Shown here: positions 21,640-30,145 of the stretch, one piece after another
Position numbering within the stretch: position 1 is the first letter of the stretch
How the letters are laid out: every line of letters begins with the position of its first letter
NCBI GenBank assembly: GCA_903840355.1
Contig: CAIMFJ010000008.1
Location: forward strand, 124,001-188,000
Source of the DNA: an uncultured Opitutia bacterium
GTDB taxonomy: Bacteria; Verrucomicrobiota; Verrucomicrobiia; Opitutales; UBA953
Direction: 5' to 3'
Length of the DNA stretch: 64,000 nt
Program-made: the position numbers and the translations under genes
The notes under the pieces: generated by a model
The model's database searches: none
What the model saw: only the letters and a program-made list of their open reading frames with translations
Told to the model about the DNA's origin: nothing

Positions 21640-22065
21640 TTAATAAGTTTCTAAAGGAATCAGCGCCACCTGCTCCACGGGGCGATAGTTAATAAAATGT
21701 GCTTGGGTACGACGATCCTCCCAATGGGTCGTGTTTTCCCAGTGCAGCCGCAAAGGACGAGCAAAGGAACCATCGTCGAGGCGCACAGGTTGCAAGAGTT
21801 CTAAATTAGTGGGACCCTGCTCAGCACGCACTAACTGAAAATCGGGAGTGGCGGGCGACGGTGATGCCAAATGAAAAGCCACCACGACCATCGCCGCGGC
21901 CGTCGTCACGCCCGCAAACCAAGCAATGATGTTACCACGAGATGCGGCAGGAGCATCGAGCTCCTGAGCTAAGGCTGCGATGACGAGGGCCGGTACGGGA
22001 CGGGGACGAAGGTCGCGCAACGCGGCCACCAAATCATCGTCGGCGAAGTCGTTTTTATCATTCAT
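21640..22065 (-). CDS. Single-pass membrane protein, possible anti-sigma partner
   Basis: A 141-residue protein with one membrane segment (IIAWFAGVTTAAAMVVVAFHLA, written here as about residues 59-80) between a short acidic cytoplasmic part and a periplasmic C-terminal domain. It has no zinc anti-sigma (HxxxCxxC) motif. The ATG at 22065 overlaps the sigma-factor stop by 8 nt; an in-frame start at 22107 would lie deeper in the sigma gene. Position directly after an ECF sigma gene is typical of an anti-sigma factor, but nothing in the sequence proves it. Confidence 0.65.
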   Translation of the reverse strand: MNDKNDFADDDLVAALRDLRPRPVPALVIAALAQELDAPAASRGNIIAWFAGVTTAAAMVVVAFHLASPSPATPDFQLVRAEQGPTNLELLQPVRLDDGSFARPLRLHWENTTHWEDRRTQAHFINYRPVEQVALIPLETY

Positions 22066-22561
22066 AAGTTTTAGCGGTAAGTTGTTTACGGAGGGCTTCC
22101 ATCGCATAGCGCCACCGCGAGGCTGCGGTGTTCGGCGAAATTGCTAATTGGGCTCCGATTTGTTCGAAAGTGAGTTCGCCCCAGATTTTCAGGACCACCA
22201 CCTCGCGTTGTTCTGCCGGCAAAGTGGGCAAGCTGTCCAGCAAGGCTTGCTTGCGCGGGTCTTCTTCAGGCTCAAACCATGTCGTCATCTCCGAATCGGC
22301 ATACACCGACTGCTCCCGTAAAGCCCGGCGGTCCGTCTTGCGCAATAAATCGAGGGCCGCCCGGCGAATCGAAGTAACGACCAAAGCATTAGGATCTCCG
22401 GGTAAGTGACGTTGATGTTTCCAAAAACGCACAAATGCCTCCTGAATGACATCATCGGCATCCGCCTCAGAGCGCGTCCATTGCCGGGCAATAAGCCGAA
22501 GCCGAGCCCCGTTTTCAGCAAACCAGGCTCGCCAATCTTGATGGACGTGAGCGTCGGACAT
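22058..22561 (-). CDS. ECF-type RNA polymerase sigma factor
   Basis: A 167-residue sigma-70 family protein with region 2 (about 15-85, SEADADDVIQEAFVRFWKH) and region 4 (about 108-160, LPAEQREVVVLKIW then the helix-turn-helix LTFEQIGAQLAISPNTAAS). There is no region 1.1 or 3, which defines ECF sigma factors. It heads a three-gene unit (sigma, membrane protein, PDZ protein). It is divergent from the desaturase gene that opens the lipid region, only 68 nt away, which makes that region a candidate target. Confidence 0.92.
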   Translation of the reverse strand: MSDAHVHQDWRAWFAENGARLRLIARQWTRSEADADDVIQEAFVRFWKHQRHLPGDPNALVVTSIRRAALDLLRKTDRRALREQSVYADSEMTTWFEPEEDPRKQALLDSLPTLPAEQREVVVLKIWGELTFEQIGAQLAISPNTAASRWRYAMEALRKQLTAKTYE

Positions 22562-22629
22562 GACTTATAGTTGATAAGCGTCGGTCAGCGGAAATTTTGT
22601 CTAAGACCCTCGGCTCCCCAAGGATTAAA

Positions 22630-23664
22630 ATGGTCAAAGCAGTTGCGAAAAAAACCAAAACCCCTCTAGTTTCAACCTGTCCGATGCCCGTGCCTCCCCA
22701 AACCAACCCTGCAAGCCATTGGCTCAGGTCCATCGTTCGCTGGTTCGATAGCGATTACCTACCTGAGGGGGCAGAAAACCTGAAGAACACCCCGAAAGAA
22801 GTCGATTGGCCACGTACCATTCCCTTTATCATCCTGCATGCTGGCTGCTTGGGCGTAATTTGGGTTGGAGCTAGCCCCATCGCCGTCTGGACTGCGGTCG
22901 CCCTTTACTTCGTTCGGATGTTCTCGGTCACGGGTTTCTTCCACCGTTATTTTTCCCACAAGACCTACCGGACGTCCCGAGCCTTCCAATTCATCATGGC
23001 CCTCTGGGGGGCTACTTGTGTGCAACGCGGGGCACTTTGGTGGGCCTACACCCACCGGCATCACCACAAACACTCCGACCAAGAGGACGACAAACATTCC
23101 CCTGTCGTCGACGGCTTTCTGTGGTCCCACATCGGCTGGATCACGAGCAAGAAAAACTTTCCAACCGATTATAAACAGATTCCCGATTTAGCGAAATACC
23201 CGGAACTCGTTTTCCTGAATCGCTTCGACATTCTCGTCCCCTTCCTCTTTGCCCTGACGCTCTTCCTCACGGGACATTTCCTCGGAACCCACGGCTACCA
23301 AACCTCTGGACTGCAATTACTCGTCTGGGGCTTCTTCATTTCGACAACCGGACTCTTTCACGGGACCTCCTGCATCAATTCCCTGGCGCACGTTTGGGGC
23401 ACAAAGCGTTTTCATAATACCGAAGACGAATCGCGAAACTCTTTCCTCCTCACCCTCATCACGCTCGGTGAAGGCTGGCACAATAATCACCACCGTTACC
23501 AAGCCACGGTGCGCCAAGGTTTTTATTGGTGGGAATTCGACCCGACCTATTACCTCCTCTACCTGCTTTCTTGTACAGGTCTGATTTGGGATCTGAAAAA
23601 AGTCCCCGCTTCAATTTATCAGGAAGCAGCGCAGACAGCCAAAGACTCCACTCAGCGTGCGTGA
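22630..23664 (+). CDS. Acyl-lipid/acyl-CoA desaturase (first copy)
   Basis: A 344-residue membrane di-iron desaturase of the stearoyl-CoA delta-9 type. The three histidine boxes are HRYFSH (105-110), HRHHHKHSD (142-150) and GEGWHNNHH (280-288). Hydrophobic pairs flank them. The ATG at 22630 is preceded by AAGGA at a 5-nt distance, preferable to an in-frame TTG at 22597. It ends inside the start of the FAD oxidoreductase gene (8-nt overlap), so the two are an operon. It should supply the cis double bond that CFA-like methyltransferases modify; that link is inference. Confidence 0.93.
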   Translation: MVKAVAKKTKTPLVSTCPMPVPPQTNPASHWLRSIVRWFDSDYLPEGAENLKNTPKEVDWPRTIPFIILHAGCLGVIWVGASPIAVWTAVALYFVRMFSVTGFFHRYFSHKTYRTSRAFQFIMALWGATCVQRGALWWAYTHRHHHKHSDQEDDKHSPVVDGFLWSHIGWITSKKNFPTDYKQIPDLAKYPELVFLNRFDILVPFLFALTLFLTGHFLGTHGYQTSGLQLLVWGFFISTTGLFHGTSCINSLAHVWGTKRFHNTEDESRNSFLLTLITLGEGWHNNHHRYQATVRQGFYWWEFDPTYYLLYLLSCTGLIWDLKKVPASIYQEAAQTAKDSTQRA

Positions 23665-24934
23665 ACGAATTGCGATTGTGGGCTCAGGCATTAGCGGCCT
23701 GGGTTGCTTAAGGTTTCTCGGGCAACACCACGAGGTGACTTTATTTGACCGCGACCCGCGCCCCGGCGGGCATGCCCACACCATTGACGTGACGGAACCT
23801 GGCACCGGCAAACTCTTGCCGATGGACACAGGGTTTATGGTGTTCAATGAAGTCACCTACCCGCACCTTTGTCGTTTATTCAAAGAGCTTGGCGTCAAAA
23901 GCAAATCCACGCCGATGTCCTTCGCCGTGCGGCACGACCCCACCGGGCTCGAATGGTGCGGCTCTTCCGTACGCCACCTCTTCGCCCAACGCCGCAACCT
24001 TTGGAAACCCAGTTTCTGGCGGCTCCTCTGGAAAATCAATCGCTTCAATCAACGGGCGTTGGCGATGTGGAATTCGACCGAGGCCGAAAATTTAACGCTG
24101 CAAGCTTGGTGCGATAAAGAGCAACTCGGAGAAGATTTCTTACACCACTACTTACTGCCGATGAGTGCGGCCGTGTGGTCGACACCGAGCGAGAAAATGC
24201 TCCACTTCCCAGCCGCGACGTTACTGCGTTTCTTTTATAACCACGGCTTTCTCGGACTCAACACCCAGCACCCTTGGTTAACGTTGGAAGGCGGGAGTCG
24301 CACCTACGTCCAAGCGCTACTCGCCCGCTACCCCGCTCAACTTAAATTAGGTCAAGGAGCTCAAAGCGTGTACCGGGTGGGTCACGAAGTAGCCGTCCAA
24401 ACCGCACAAGGCGTGGAGAAATTTGATCGAGTCATCCTCGCCTGCCATGCCGATACCAGCATGAAACTCCTGACCGATGCGGACACCGAAGAGCGCCGTT
24501 TGGTAGGGGCGTTTGGCTATAATCAAAACTTGGCCATCGTGCACCGCGACATCAGTCCGCTCCCACGCACCGTCCGGGCCCGATCCTCATGGAATTACCG
24601 AACTTGGGAAGACGCCCAAGGAGTCCAAACTTCGACGCACTACTGGATGAACTCCCTGCAAGGGTTAACCGACAAAGGTGATTTCATCGTCACCATCAAT
24701 CACCCCGAACAAGTGCAGGCGGATAAAATCATCACCACGATTCCCACCGAGCATCCGCTGTTCAACTTGGCCGCCCTACAGGCGCAAAATGAAATCGCGA
24801 CCCTGAACCAACGCCCCCAACAACGCGTGCATTTTGCCGGAGCATGGCAGCGTTATGGTTTTCACGAAGACGGCCTGTGGTCGGCCCACCGCCTTTGCTC
24901 CCAGCTCTTAGGGCGCGACGCTTGGGAAAGTTAA
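23657..24934 (+). CDS. FAD-dependent oxidoreductase of the CFA/DUF1365-linked family (GTG start)
   Basis: A 425-residue NAD(P)/FAD-binding amine-oxidase-like protein. It begins with the dinucleotide motif GSGISG (residues 9-14) and continues DRDPRPGGHAHTIDV; DTGFMVFNEVTYP follows, then the substrate region. The end (VHFAGAWQRYGFHEDGLWSAHR) matches the subgroup that travels with DUF1365 and CFA-like genes in Proteobacteria. The GTG start overlaps the desaturase stop. It probably oxidises or reduces a modified acyl chain; the exact reaction is unknown. Its TAA stop shares TTAA with the convergent gene. Confidence 0.85.
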   Translation: MRERIAIVGSGISGLGCLRFLGQHHEVTLFDRDPRPGGHAHTIDVTEPGTGKLLPMDTGFMVFNEVTYPHLCRLFKELGVKSKSTPMSFAVRHDPTGLEWCGSSVRHLFAQRRNLWKPSFWRLLWKINRFNQRALAMWNSTEAENLTLQAWCDKEQLGEDFLHHYLLPMSAAVWSTPSEKMLHFPAATLLRFFYNHGFLGLNTQHPWLTLEGGSRTYVQALLARYPAQLKLGQGAQSVYRVGHEVAVQTAQGVEKFDRVILACHADTSMKLLTDADTEERRLVGAFGYNQNLAIVHRDISPLPRTVRARSSWNYRTWEDAQGVQTSTHYWMNSLQGLTDKGDFIVTINHPEQVQADKIITTIPTEHPLFNLAALQAQNEIATLNQRPQQRVHFAGAWQRYGFHEDGLWSAHRLCSQLLGRDAWES

Positions 24935-26223
24935 AATTTCACGCCCACGGCCGCCCGCTCCAAGCCCTCAACCTGTAAGAGGGTCGCAGTCTGTAAACTC
25001 GCTAGTGCCGCCACCTGACGATCAGGTACTTGTTCGAGGCGCGTGTTATAAAAGGTCACAATGCTATTATAGTATTCCCGGGCGAGGGCCAACCGGTCTT
25101 CAGTATCGACCAAGTTATTCTTCAATTCCCCAAAAGACTCCACCGCCAATAAATCTGGATACGCTTCCGTCAGCGCCAGCAACTGGGGCTTCACGGCAAC
25201 CAAGTTACTCGTTCCGCTTTGACCTCGCAGGCTGGCCACTAACGTTTGCACGGCGGCCTCGTGATTCCGATAGCCCTGCAAACAAGCGACCAAGGCAGGG
25301 ATTAAATCCGCCCGACGTTTTAACTGCACATCGATTAAGGACTGCGCTTGGAGGACGCGATTTCTCAAGCCGATTAAACTATTCAGCGCCATCCAAACCC
25401 ACCCTAACGCCCAAAGGATGACATAAAAGAATGGTCCTGCAAAAATGATTTTGTTATCAACAGTAGGAAGCAGGTTTTTGCAAAGAATCGACGAGCCCAA
25501 CGTGGTTAAAACCACGCCAGCCATCCCTAAAAACCAGTACCAAAAATTCTTACTGGAACTTAAATCTTTCTCCTTCCGCGGGCTAATTAAAAACATTTCC
25601 GAGGCCGGATCAGCGGCAATCTCTGCCGCTACGATATCTTGACGCTCTCGTGCCCGACCATGGACGAAAAGCGAAGTTCCCAAAGGAATCCCCTCTTCAA
25701 AAAAGCGGCGTCGGCCCGTAGAATCACTGATAGCTCCCTCCGGCCCTTTACCAAAATATAAAGGGTCGAGGGGCGTGTAAGTATCGTTGATGAAACTGAT
25801 ACACTCGATGTCAGCGCCTTCAGGACGCACCCAAAGAAAGCCCGTTTCATCTTTTAAATAAAACCCCGCGGACTCACTCCCTTCCGCCACCGTGGTCCAA
25901 CCGCGCTTGCTCACGGTGCGCGTACGCGTCTCGCCTGAACCATCTTTATAAGTCTCCGTCTCCCACCGTTGCCACTCTTCTTGAATCTTCCAATTATAGA
26001 GCACGCAGGGCTTCTCGGTCAGATAACTCGTAAACGGCTGTTGCACAACGCACACCCCTTCGATCTGCACTTCACCGACAAAAACACCTAAAGCCTTGGA
26101 TAACGGGGTGTCGTCAAGCAAACGGCGCCGGCGCCCAGCACGCAAAGCGCCGACTAAGCAGCCCAAGGCCAGTAACAGAAACAATCCAGCAAAGAGGAGG
26201 CCGTGCGGGTCTGAGGACGCCAT
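24931..26223 (-). CDS. GIDE-like domain fused to a LemA domain, membrane protein
   Basis: A 430-residue protein with a membrane segment at about 8-28, then a GIDE/MULAN-like (BAM) domain at about 42-218 with EKPCVLYNWKIQEEW and EGIPLGTSLFVHGRA. Two more membrane segments follow (about 227-248 and 260-281). The C-terminal part is LemA-like: NSLIGLRNRV, DVQLKRRADLIPALV, and EYYNSIVTFYNTRLEQVPD. There is no RING finger, so no ubiquitin ligase activity is implied. I chose ATG 26223 over an upstream GTG (26244) because AAGG precedes it. The gene interrupts the plus-strand lipid genes. Confidence 0.82.
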   Translation of the reverse strand: MASSDPHGLLFAGLFLLLALGCLVGALRAGRRRRLLDDTPLSKALGVFVGEVQIEGVCVVQQPFTSYLTEKPCVLYNWKIQEEWQRWETETYKDGSGETRTRTVSKRGWTTVAEGSESAGFYLKDETGFLWVRPEGADIECISFINDTYTPLDPLYFGKGPEGAISDSTGRRRFFEEGIPLGTSLFVHGRARERQDIVAAEIAADPASEMFLISPRKEKDLSSSKNFWYWFLGMAGVVLTTLGSSILCKNLLPTVDNKIIFAGPFFYVILWALGWVWMALNSLIGLRNRVLQAQSLIDVQLKRRADLIPALVACLQGYRNHEAAVQTLVASLRGQSGTSNLVAVKPQLLALTEAYPDLLAVESFGELKNNLVDTEDRLALAREYYNSIVTFYNTRLEQVPDRQVAALASLQTATLLQVEGLERAAVGVKF

Positions 26224-26323
26224 GGCCCTTAGTAAAATCACCACACTTAAAAGGCAAGTCCCCTCACTTTATTAGGAGTGCGAGGTTGCTCCGGGCCAAC
26301 TTCCTCATCATTTCCTTCTGAGG

Positions 26324-27175
26324 ATGGTTCGACTCTACGACGCCCATGTGATGCACGCCCGGTTGCGACCCAAGTCCCACCGTTTCACGCATGCAGCGTT
26401 CGCTTGTGGCGTTGATTTGGCTGACTGGGAGCAAATCGGCCAAGGGCTACTCTTACTCGGTGGGCGCGGTTCCCCCTATCAGTTCCGCGACGCTGACTTC
26501 CTCCCTCAAGCCCCGGTCTTTCAGCCCGAAAGCCCCCTAGCTACCTTTGGCGAACCTGGGCAAAAGCTCGCCGACCGCATCCGTGCATTTTGCACGTCGC
26601 AGGGACACCCCCTCCCCGAAGCGGCGCACCTGAGCCTCGTGGCTATGCCCCGGGCTTTTGGTAAATCCTACAACCCGGTCGTCTTTTATTTAATCACCCT
26701 TGAAGCAGAACTCTACGCGGGGATTGCCGAGGTTCATAATACCTTCGGCGAACGCAAAGCTTGGTTCATCCCCCCGTCTAGTTTGCAAACCGACGCTCAA
26801 GGTCAAAAATTCCTGCAGCTCCGCACCCCCAAGAACTTTTACGTTTCTCCCTTCTCAGAACTCGACACGGAATTCGTCTTCACCCTCTACGCTCCGACTG
26901 AACGTTTGGTCATGAAAGTAGATCATTATGAAAAGGGCGAACTCACCTTAATCAGCACCTGGACGGGCCGCCAAGTCCCCCTCACTGACCTTTGGCTCAC
27001 TTGGCTGACTTTAAAGGCCCCTTTACTCATCCTCAAAGTCATCACCCTCATCCACCTCCACGCCGCGTGGCTTTGGTTGGTGAAAAAACTTCCCTTTCGA
27101 CGCAAGGGGGAGGACATTCAGAGCCAGCGCAACCTGCGTCACCCCTCGCCCGAACTAAAACGTCTTCATGACTAA
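26324..27175 (+). CDS. DUF1365 family protein
   Basis: A 283-residue protein with the DUF1365 entry RLYDAHVMHARLRPKSHRF and the conserved SYNPVVFYL and NTFGERKAW segments. A hydrophobic stretch lies near 215-250. Family members are nearly always next to an FAD oxidoreductase and a CFA-like methyltransferase, as here, and are thought to act on lipids, but no reaction is established. Its stop overlaps the start of the next gene by 8 nt, implying coupled translation. Confidence 0.9.
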   Translation: MVRLYDAHVMHARLRPKSHRFTHAAFACGVDLADWEQIGQGLLLLGGRGSPYQFRDADFLPQAPVFQPESPLATFGEPGQKLADRIRAFCTSQGHPLPEAAHLSLVAMPRAFGKSYNPVVFYLITLEAELYAGIAEVHNTFGERKAWFIPPSSLQTDAQGQKFLQLRTPKNFYVSPFSELDTEFVFTLYAPTERLVMKVDHYEKGELTLISTWTGRQVPLTDLWLTWLTLKAPLLILKVITLIHLHAAWLWLVKKLPFRRKGEDIQSQRNLRHPSPELKRLHD

Positions 27176-28409
27176 ACCTGCTACCGCCCCGACCGATAAG
27201 CCCAGCTTGGCACGTAAATTCGTGCTCAAGGAACTCGGCCAATTATCGCAAGGCCACCTTTCGCTGCAATTGCCTGAAGGCACCCTCCTGACTTTTGGTA
27301 ACCCGACCGTCGCTGCGGGGGCGACGATGCACATCCAAGACGAGAACTTCTTTAGTCGACTGATTTTAGCGGCCGATATCGGGCTGGCCGAAAGTTATAT
27401 GGCGGGAGAATGGGACTCACCCGACTTGGCGGCGGTGATTGGATTTTTTATTCAAAATATCGAACGTACGCCAAACATGTCAGGCTCGGCCCGGCGCACC
27501 TTAGGGATGGGTCTCTGGCGCTTTGCTGATCGCGTCGGCCACCTCCTTCGCCCCAATTCCAAAAAAACCGTCCGGCGGAATATCGCCGAACACTACGACG
27601 TTTCGAACGACTTCTTCCAACTCTTCCTCGACCCGTCGATGATGTATTCTTCGGGACGCTGGACAGGGGTGAATACTTTAGCCGAGGCCCAGAAAGCCAA
27701 AAACGAAAGCCTCTGTCGCTTCCTGCAACTACAGCCTACGGATCACGTGATTGAAATTGGCACGGGATGGGGCGGCTGGGCACTGCATGCGGTCCAAAAC
27801 TACGGCTGCCGCGTAACTTCGCTCACGATTTCGCAAGCCCAGTACGATTTAGCCCAAGCCCGCATCAAGGCTGCCGGCCTGCAGGATCGCATTACCGTAC
27901 GACTCGAAGATTTCCGCGACCACCGTGGGACTTACGATAAATGTGTTTCCATTGAGATGATGGAAGCCTTGGGGCACCGCTACTTACCTGACTTTGGTCG
28001 CGCCATCCACCGCTTATTGAAACCTCAGGGCATTGCTGCGTTCCAATACATCACCTGTCCAGATAGTCGTTACGAACAATTCCGGCGGGGGGTCGACTTC
28101 ATCCAGAAGCACATCTTCCCTGGCTCACTTTTACTCTCCATCAATCGGGTGAATGAAATCATGACCCAGGCGGGCCATTTTCAGTTACACCGCTTGGAGG
28201 AATTCGGCCTCGACTACGCCCGCACCCTAGATGCGTGGTGCCAAAACTTTGAACAAAACCTCGAACGCGTCCGGGCCCTCGGTTTCGACGAAGCCTTCAT
28301 CCGGAAATGGCGCCTCTACTTCCGCTACTGCCAAGCCGCCTTTGCCCACCGCAATATCGGCGTGGTCCAAGCCGTCTACGTGCGCCCCAACCATCCCACT
28401 ATAAAATAA
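27168..28409 (+). CDS. CFA-synthase-like SAM methyltransferase (first copy)
   Basis: A 413-residue enzyme of the cyclopropane-fatty-acyl-phospholipid synthase family, with a lipid-binding N-terminal domain (to about 125), AEHYDVSNDFF, and SAM motif EIGTGWGGWA from Glu196. Two catalytic regions differ from E. coli Cfa. The YSC motif reads YSS (residues 160-162), and EHVG reads EALG (266-269). The QYITCPDSRYEQF and DFIQKHIFPGS segments fit the subgroup linked to DUF1365. The product may be a methylated, methylene or other modified acyl chain rather than a cyclopropane; that is inference. Confidence 0.88.
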   Translation: MTKPATAPTDKPSLARKFVLKELGQLSQGHLSLQLPEGTLLTFGNPTVAAGATMHIQDENFFSRLILAADIGLAESYMAGEWDSPDLAAVIGFFIQNIERTPNMSGSARRTLGMGLWRFADRVGHLLRPNSKKTVRRNIAEHYDVSNDFFQLFLDPSMMYSSGRWTGVNTLAEAQKAKNESLCRFLQLQPTDHVIEIGTGWGGWALHAVQNYGCRVTSLTISQAQYDLAQARIKAAGLQDRITVRLEDFRDHRGTYDKCVSIEMMEALGHRYLPDFGRAIHRLLKPQGIAAFQYITCPDSRYEQFRRGVDFIQKHIFPGSLLLSINRVNEIMTQAGHFQLHRLEEFGLDYARTLDAWCQNFEQNLERVRALGFDEAFIRKWRLYFRYCQAAFAHRNIGVVQAVYVRPNHPTIK

Positions 28410-28416
28410 CTTTCTT

Positions 28417-28800
28417 ATGAACCTCCGACGCCTCCTGACGGCTTATTTTATTTTCGTCCTGCTGGCCATGACTTGGGTCTCATGGCACGCCTGCGTCGCT
28501 CCCTCCATCAGCAGCCTACCAGCCTATACGGGCCGCGGACTTAATGTGCTAGATGGCTACGTCACGGTCTGTGGCGAGCCTTGGGGCTTAGCGACCATGT
28601 TTGATGCCTACTTTGGCTTCTTAGCGTTCTGGCTTTATATTGCATGGCGCGAAAAGTCTTGGCTCCCACGTCTCGCCTGGCTCCTCGCTTTGCTATTACT
28701 CGGCAACTTCGCCATCGCGGCCTACGCTTTGATTTGCTTGGCACAAAGCAACGAATGCTCGCTGACGAAAATTTTCTTCACTCCCAAAGGGCATGAATAA
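28417..28800 (+). CDS. Small membrane protein, DUF1475-like
   Basis: A 127-residue membrane protein with about three hydrophobic segments. The EPWGLATMFDAYFGFLAFW segment followed by an aromatic/charged turn (YIAWREKSW) resembles the DUF1475 family ('PW..AT..D.Y.....W...KE'). The role is unknown. It sits 7 nt after the CFA-like gene and overlaps the next gene by 8 nt, so it belongs to the same transcript. Confidence 0.68.
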   Translation: MNLRRLLTAYFIFVLLAMTWVSWHACVAPSISSLPAYTGRGLNVLDGYVTVCGEPWGLATMFDAYFGFLAFWLYIAWREKSWLPRLAWLLALLLLGNFAIAAYALICLAQSNECSLTKIFFTPKGHE

Positions 28801-29269
28801 GGTCGGCGCCTGGTTCAAGCGACGGGTGGTAGACCCTGTCGTCCAAGAGTTAAAAAAAGGGATTTCGCCCGAAGCCCTTGCCCTCGCTACCGCCGTCGGC
28901 ATCTTTCTTTGCGTCTCACCGATCATCGGCACAACCACGGTATTGTGCCTGTTTTTCGGATGGTTGCTGCGGCTCAATCAGGTCGTCCTCATGACGATTA
29001 ATTTTTTCTCCTACCCGCTACAAATCGCGATGATCATTCCCTTTGTGCGGCTGGGCGAATTCATCTGTCAAGCCGAGCCATTGCCCCTTAACCCCAAGGT
29101 TATGGTCGAAAGCTTTGCCGCTTCGCCGGCGCAATTCATGCGAGAATTCGGCATGGCGGGGGTTCATGGAATCCTAGGCTGGATCATCTCCGCCCCGCTG
29201 ATTATCGGGATTCTCCTCCTCCTACTACGCCCGTTGTATCGTCAAATCGCCCAACGCTGGAAACCTTAA
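28793..29269 (+). CDS. DUF2062 membrane protein
   Basis: A 158-residue protein with the DUF2062 pattern: SPEALALATAVGIFLCVSPI, then TTTVLCLFFGWLLRLNQ, and a hydrophobic hairpin near the C-terminus. DUF2062 domains occur alone or fused to glycosyltransferases, and their function is not established. The start ATG overlaps the preceding stop and its own stop is 1 nt before the next ATG, so it is tightly embedded in the lipid operon. Confidence 0.85.
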   Translation: MNKVGAWFKRRVVDPVVQELKKGISPEALALATAVGIFLCVSPIIGTTTVLCLFFGWLLRLNQVVLMTINFFSYPLQIAMIIPFVRLGEFICQAEPLPLNPKVMVESFAASPAQFMREFGMAGVHGILGWIISAPLIIGILLLLLRPLYRQIAQRWKP

Positions 29270-29270
29270 C

Positions 29271-30098
29271 ATGACCCCCTCACCGACCACACTCTGGCTG
29301 GATTTATTATTTAACTTCATCCTCCTGCTCGGTGGCGGCGTAGTTTATTTCAGCCTCTGCTGGTTAGCAGCCCGACGTCTTAATAATTATTCGATTGTCG
29401 ATGTTGCGTGGTCTTATGGCTTCGCACTCGTAGGAGCCTACTTCTTCCTCCTGCACTTCTTAGGCTACAACCTACCCCTCCCAGGATTGATGATGGCCGG
29501 GGCCACAATACTCTGGAGCTTGCGACTGGGCACGCACCTCGCCGTTCGTGTTTTTGGCCACCTCGAACAGGAAGACGGGCGTTACCAAAAAATGCGGGAA
29601 ACCTGGGGTGCTCAAACCCCACAAAAAATGTGGAATTTTTACATGCTACAGGCGGTCGCCTTAGCCCTCCTCTGCCTACCATTGTTAGCTTCGGCCCCTT
29701 TCCATGGCGCTAATGCTTTACACCTCTGGCACTGGATGGGACTCGGGCTCGTTATTAGTGCGATGCTACTCGAAGGCCTTGCCGATGCCCAGTTGAGTGC
29801 CTTCAAAAAAAATCCTGCGAATCGCGGTAAAGTTTGCGACTTGGGTCTCTGGAACTGGAGTCGCCATCCAAATTATTTCGCCGAATGGCTCATCTGGGTT
29901 GGGTTCTGGCTCTTAAGTTACAACGAAAGTTATTGGGGGCTCCCCGGCCTACTCTGTGCCCTCATTATGTATCACCTTTTAACCAAAGTGACGGGTATCC
30001 CCCTAACCGAGCAGCAGTTACTCAAGTCCAAGGGCGAAGCGTATATCGTTTACCAGTCTAGAGTTTCCGCTTTTTGGCCCCGTCCGCCGAAAAAGTAA
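29271..30098 (+). CDS. DUF1295 membrane protein (steroid 5-alpha-reductase-like)
   Basis: A 275-residue polytopic membrane protein. The C-terminal LWNWSRHPNYFAEWLIWVGF and the late GEAYIVYQSRVSAFWPR define the DUF1295 / 5-alpha-reductase-like fold, which includes NAD(P)H-dependent reductases and isoprenylcysteine-type methyltransferases. In related clusters it accompanies CFA-like enzymes and may reduce a double bond in a modified lipid; this is inference. It follows DUF2062 with a 1-nt gap. Confidence 0.87.
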   Translation: MTPSPTTLWLDLLFNFILLLGGGVVYFSLCWLAARRLNNYSIVDVAWSYGFALVGAYFFLLHFLGYNLPLPGLMMAGATILWSLRLGTHLAVRVFGHLEQEDGRYQKMRETWGAQTPQKMWNFYMLQAVALALLCLPLLASAPFHGANALHLWHWMGLGLVISAMLLEGLADAQLSAFKKNPANRGKVCDLGLWNWSRHPNYFAEWLIWVGFWLLSYNESYWGLPGLLCALIMYHLLTKVTGIPLTEQQLLKSKGEAYIVYQSRVSAFWPRPPKK

Positions 30099-30145
30099 TT
30101 CGACGAGTCATTTGCTTTGGAATTTAATTCTGCCTTATTAGCCCC

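Noticed and set aside
22597-22629. Extended TTG start for the first desaturase
   Set aside because: The ATG at 22630 has AAGGA five bases upstream; the TTG has no ribosome-binding site and adds residues without family support.
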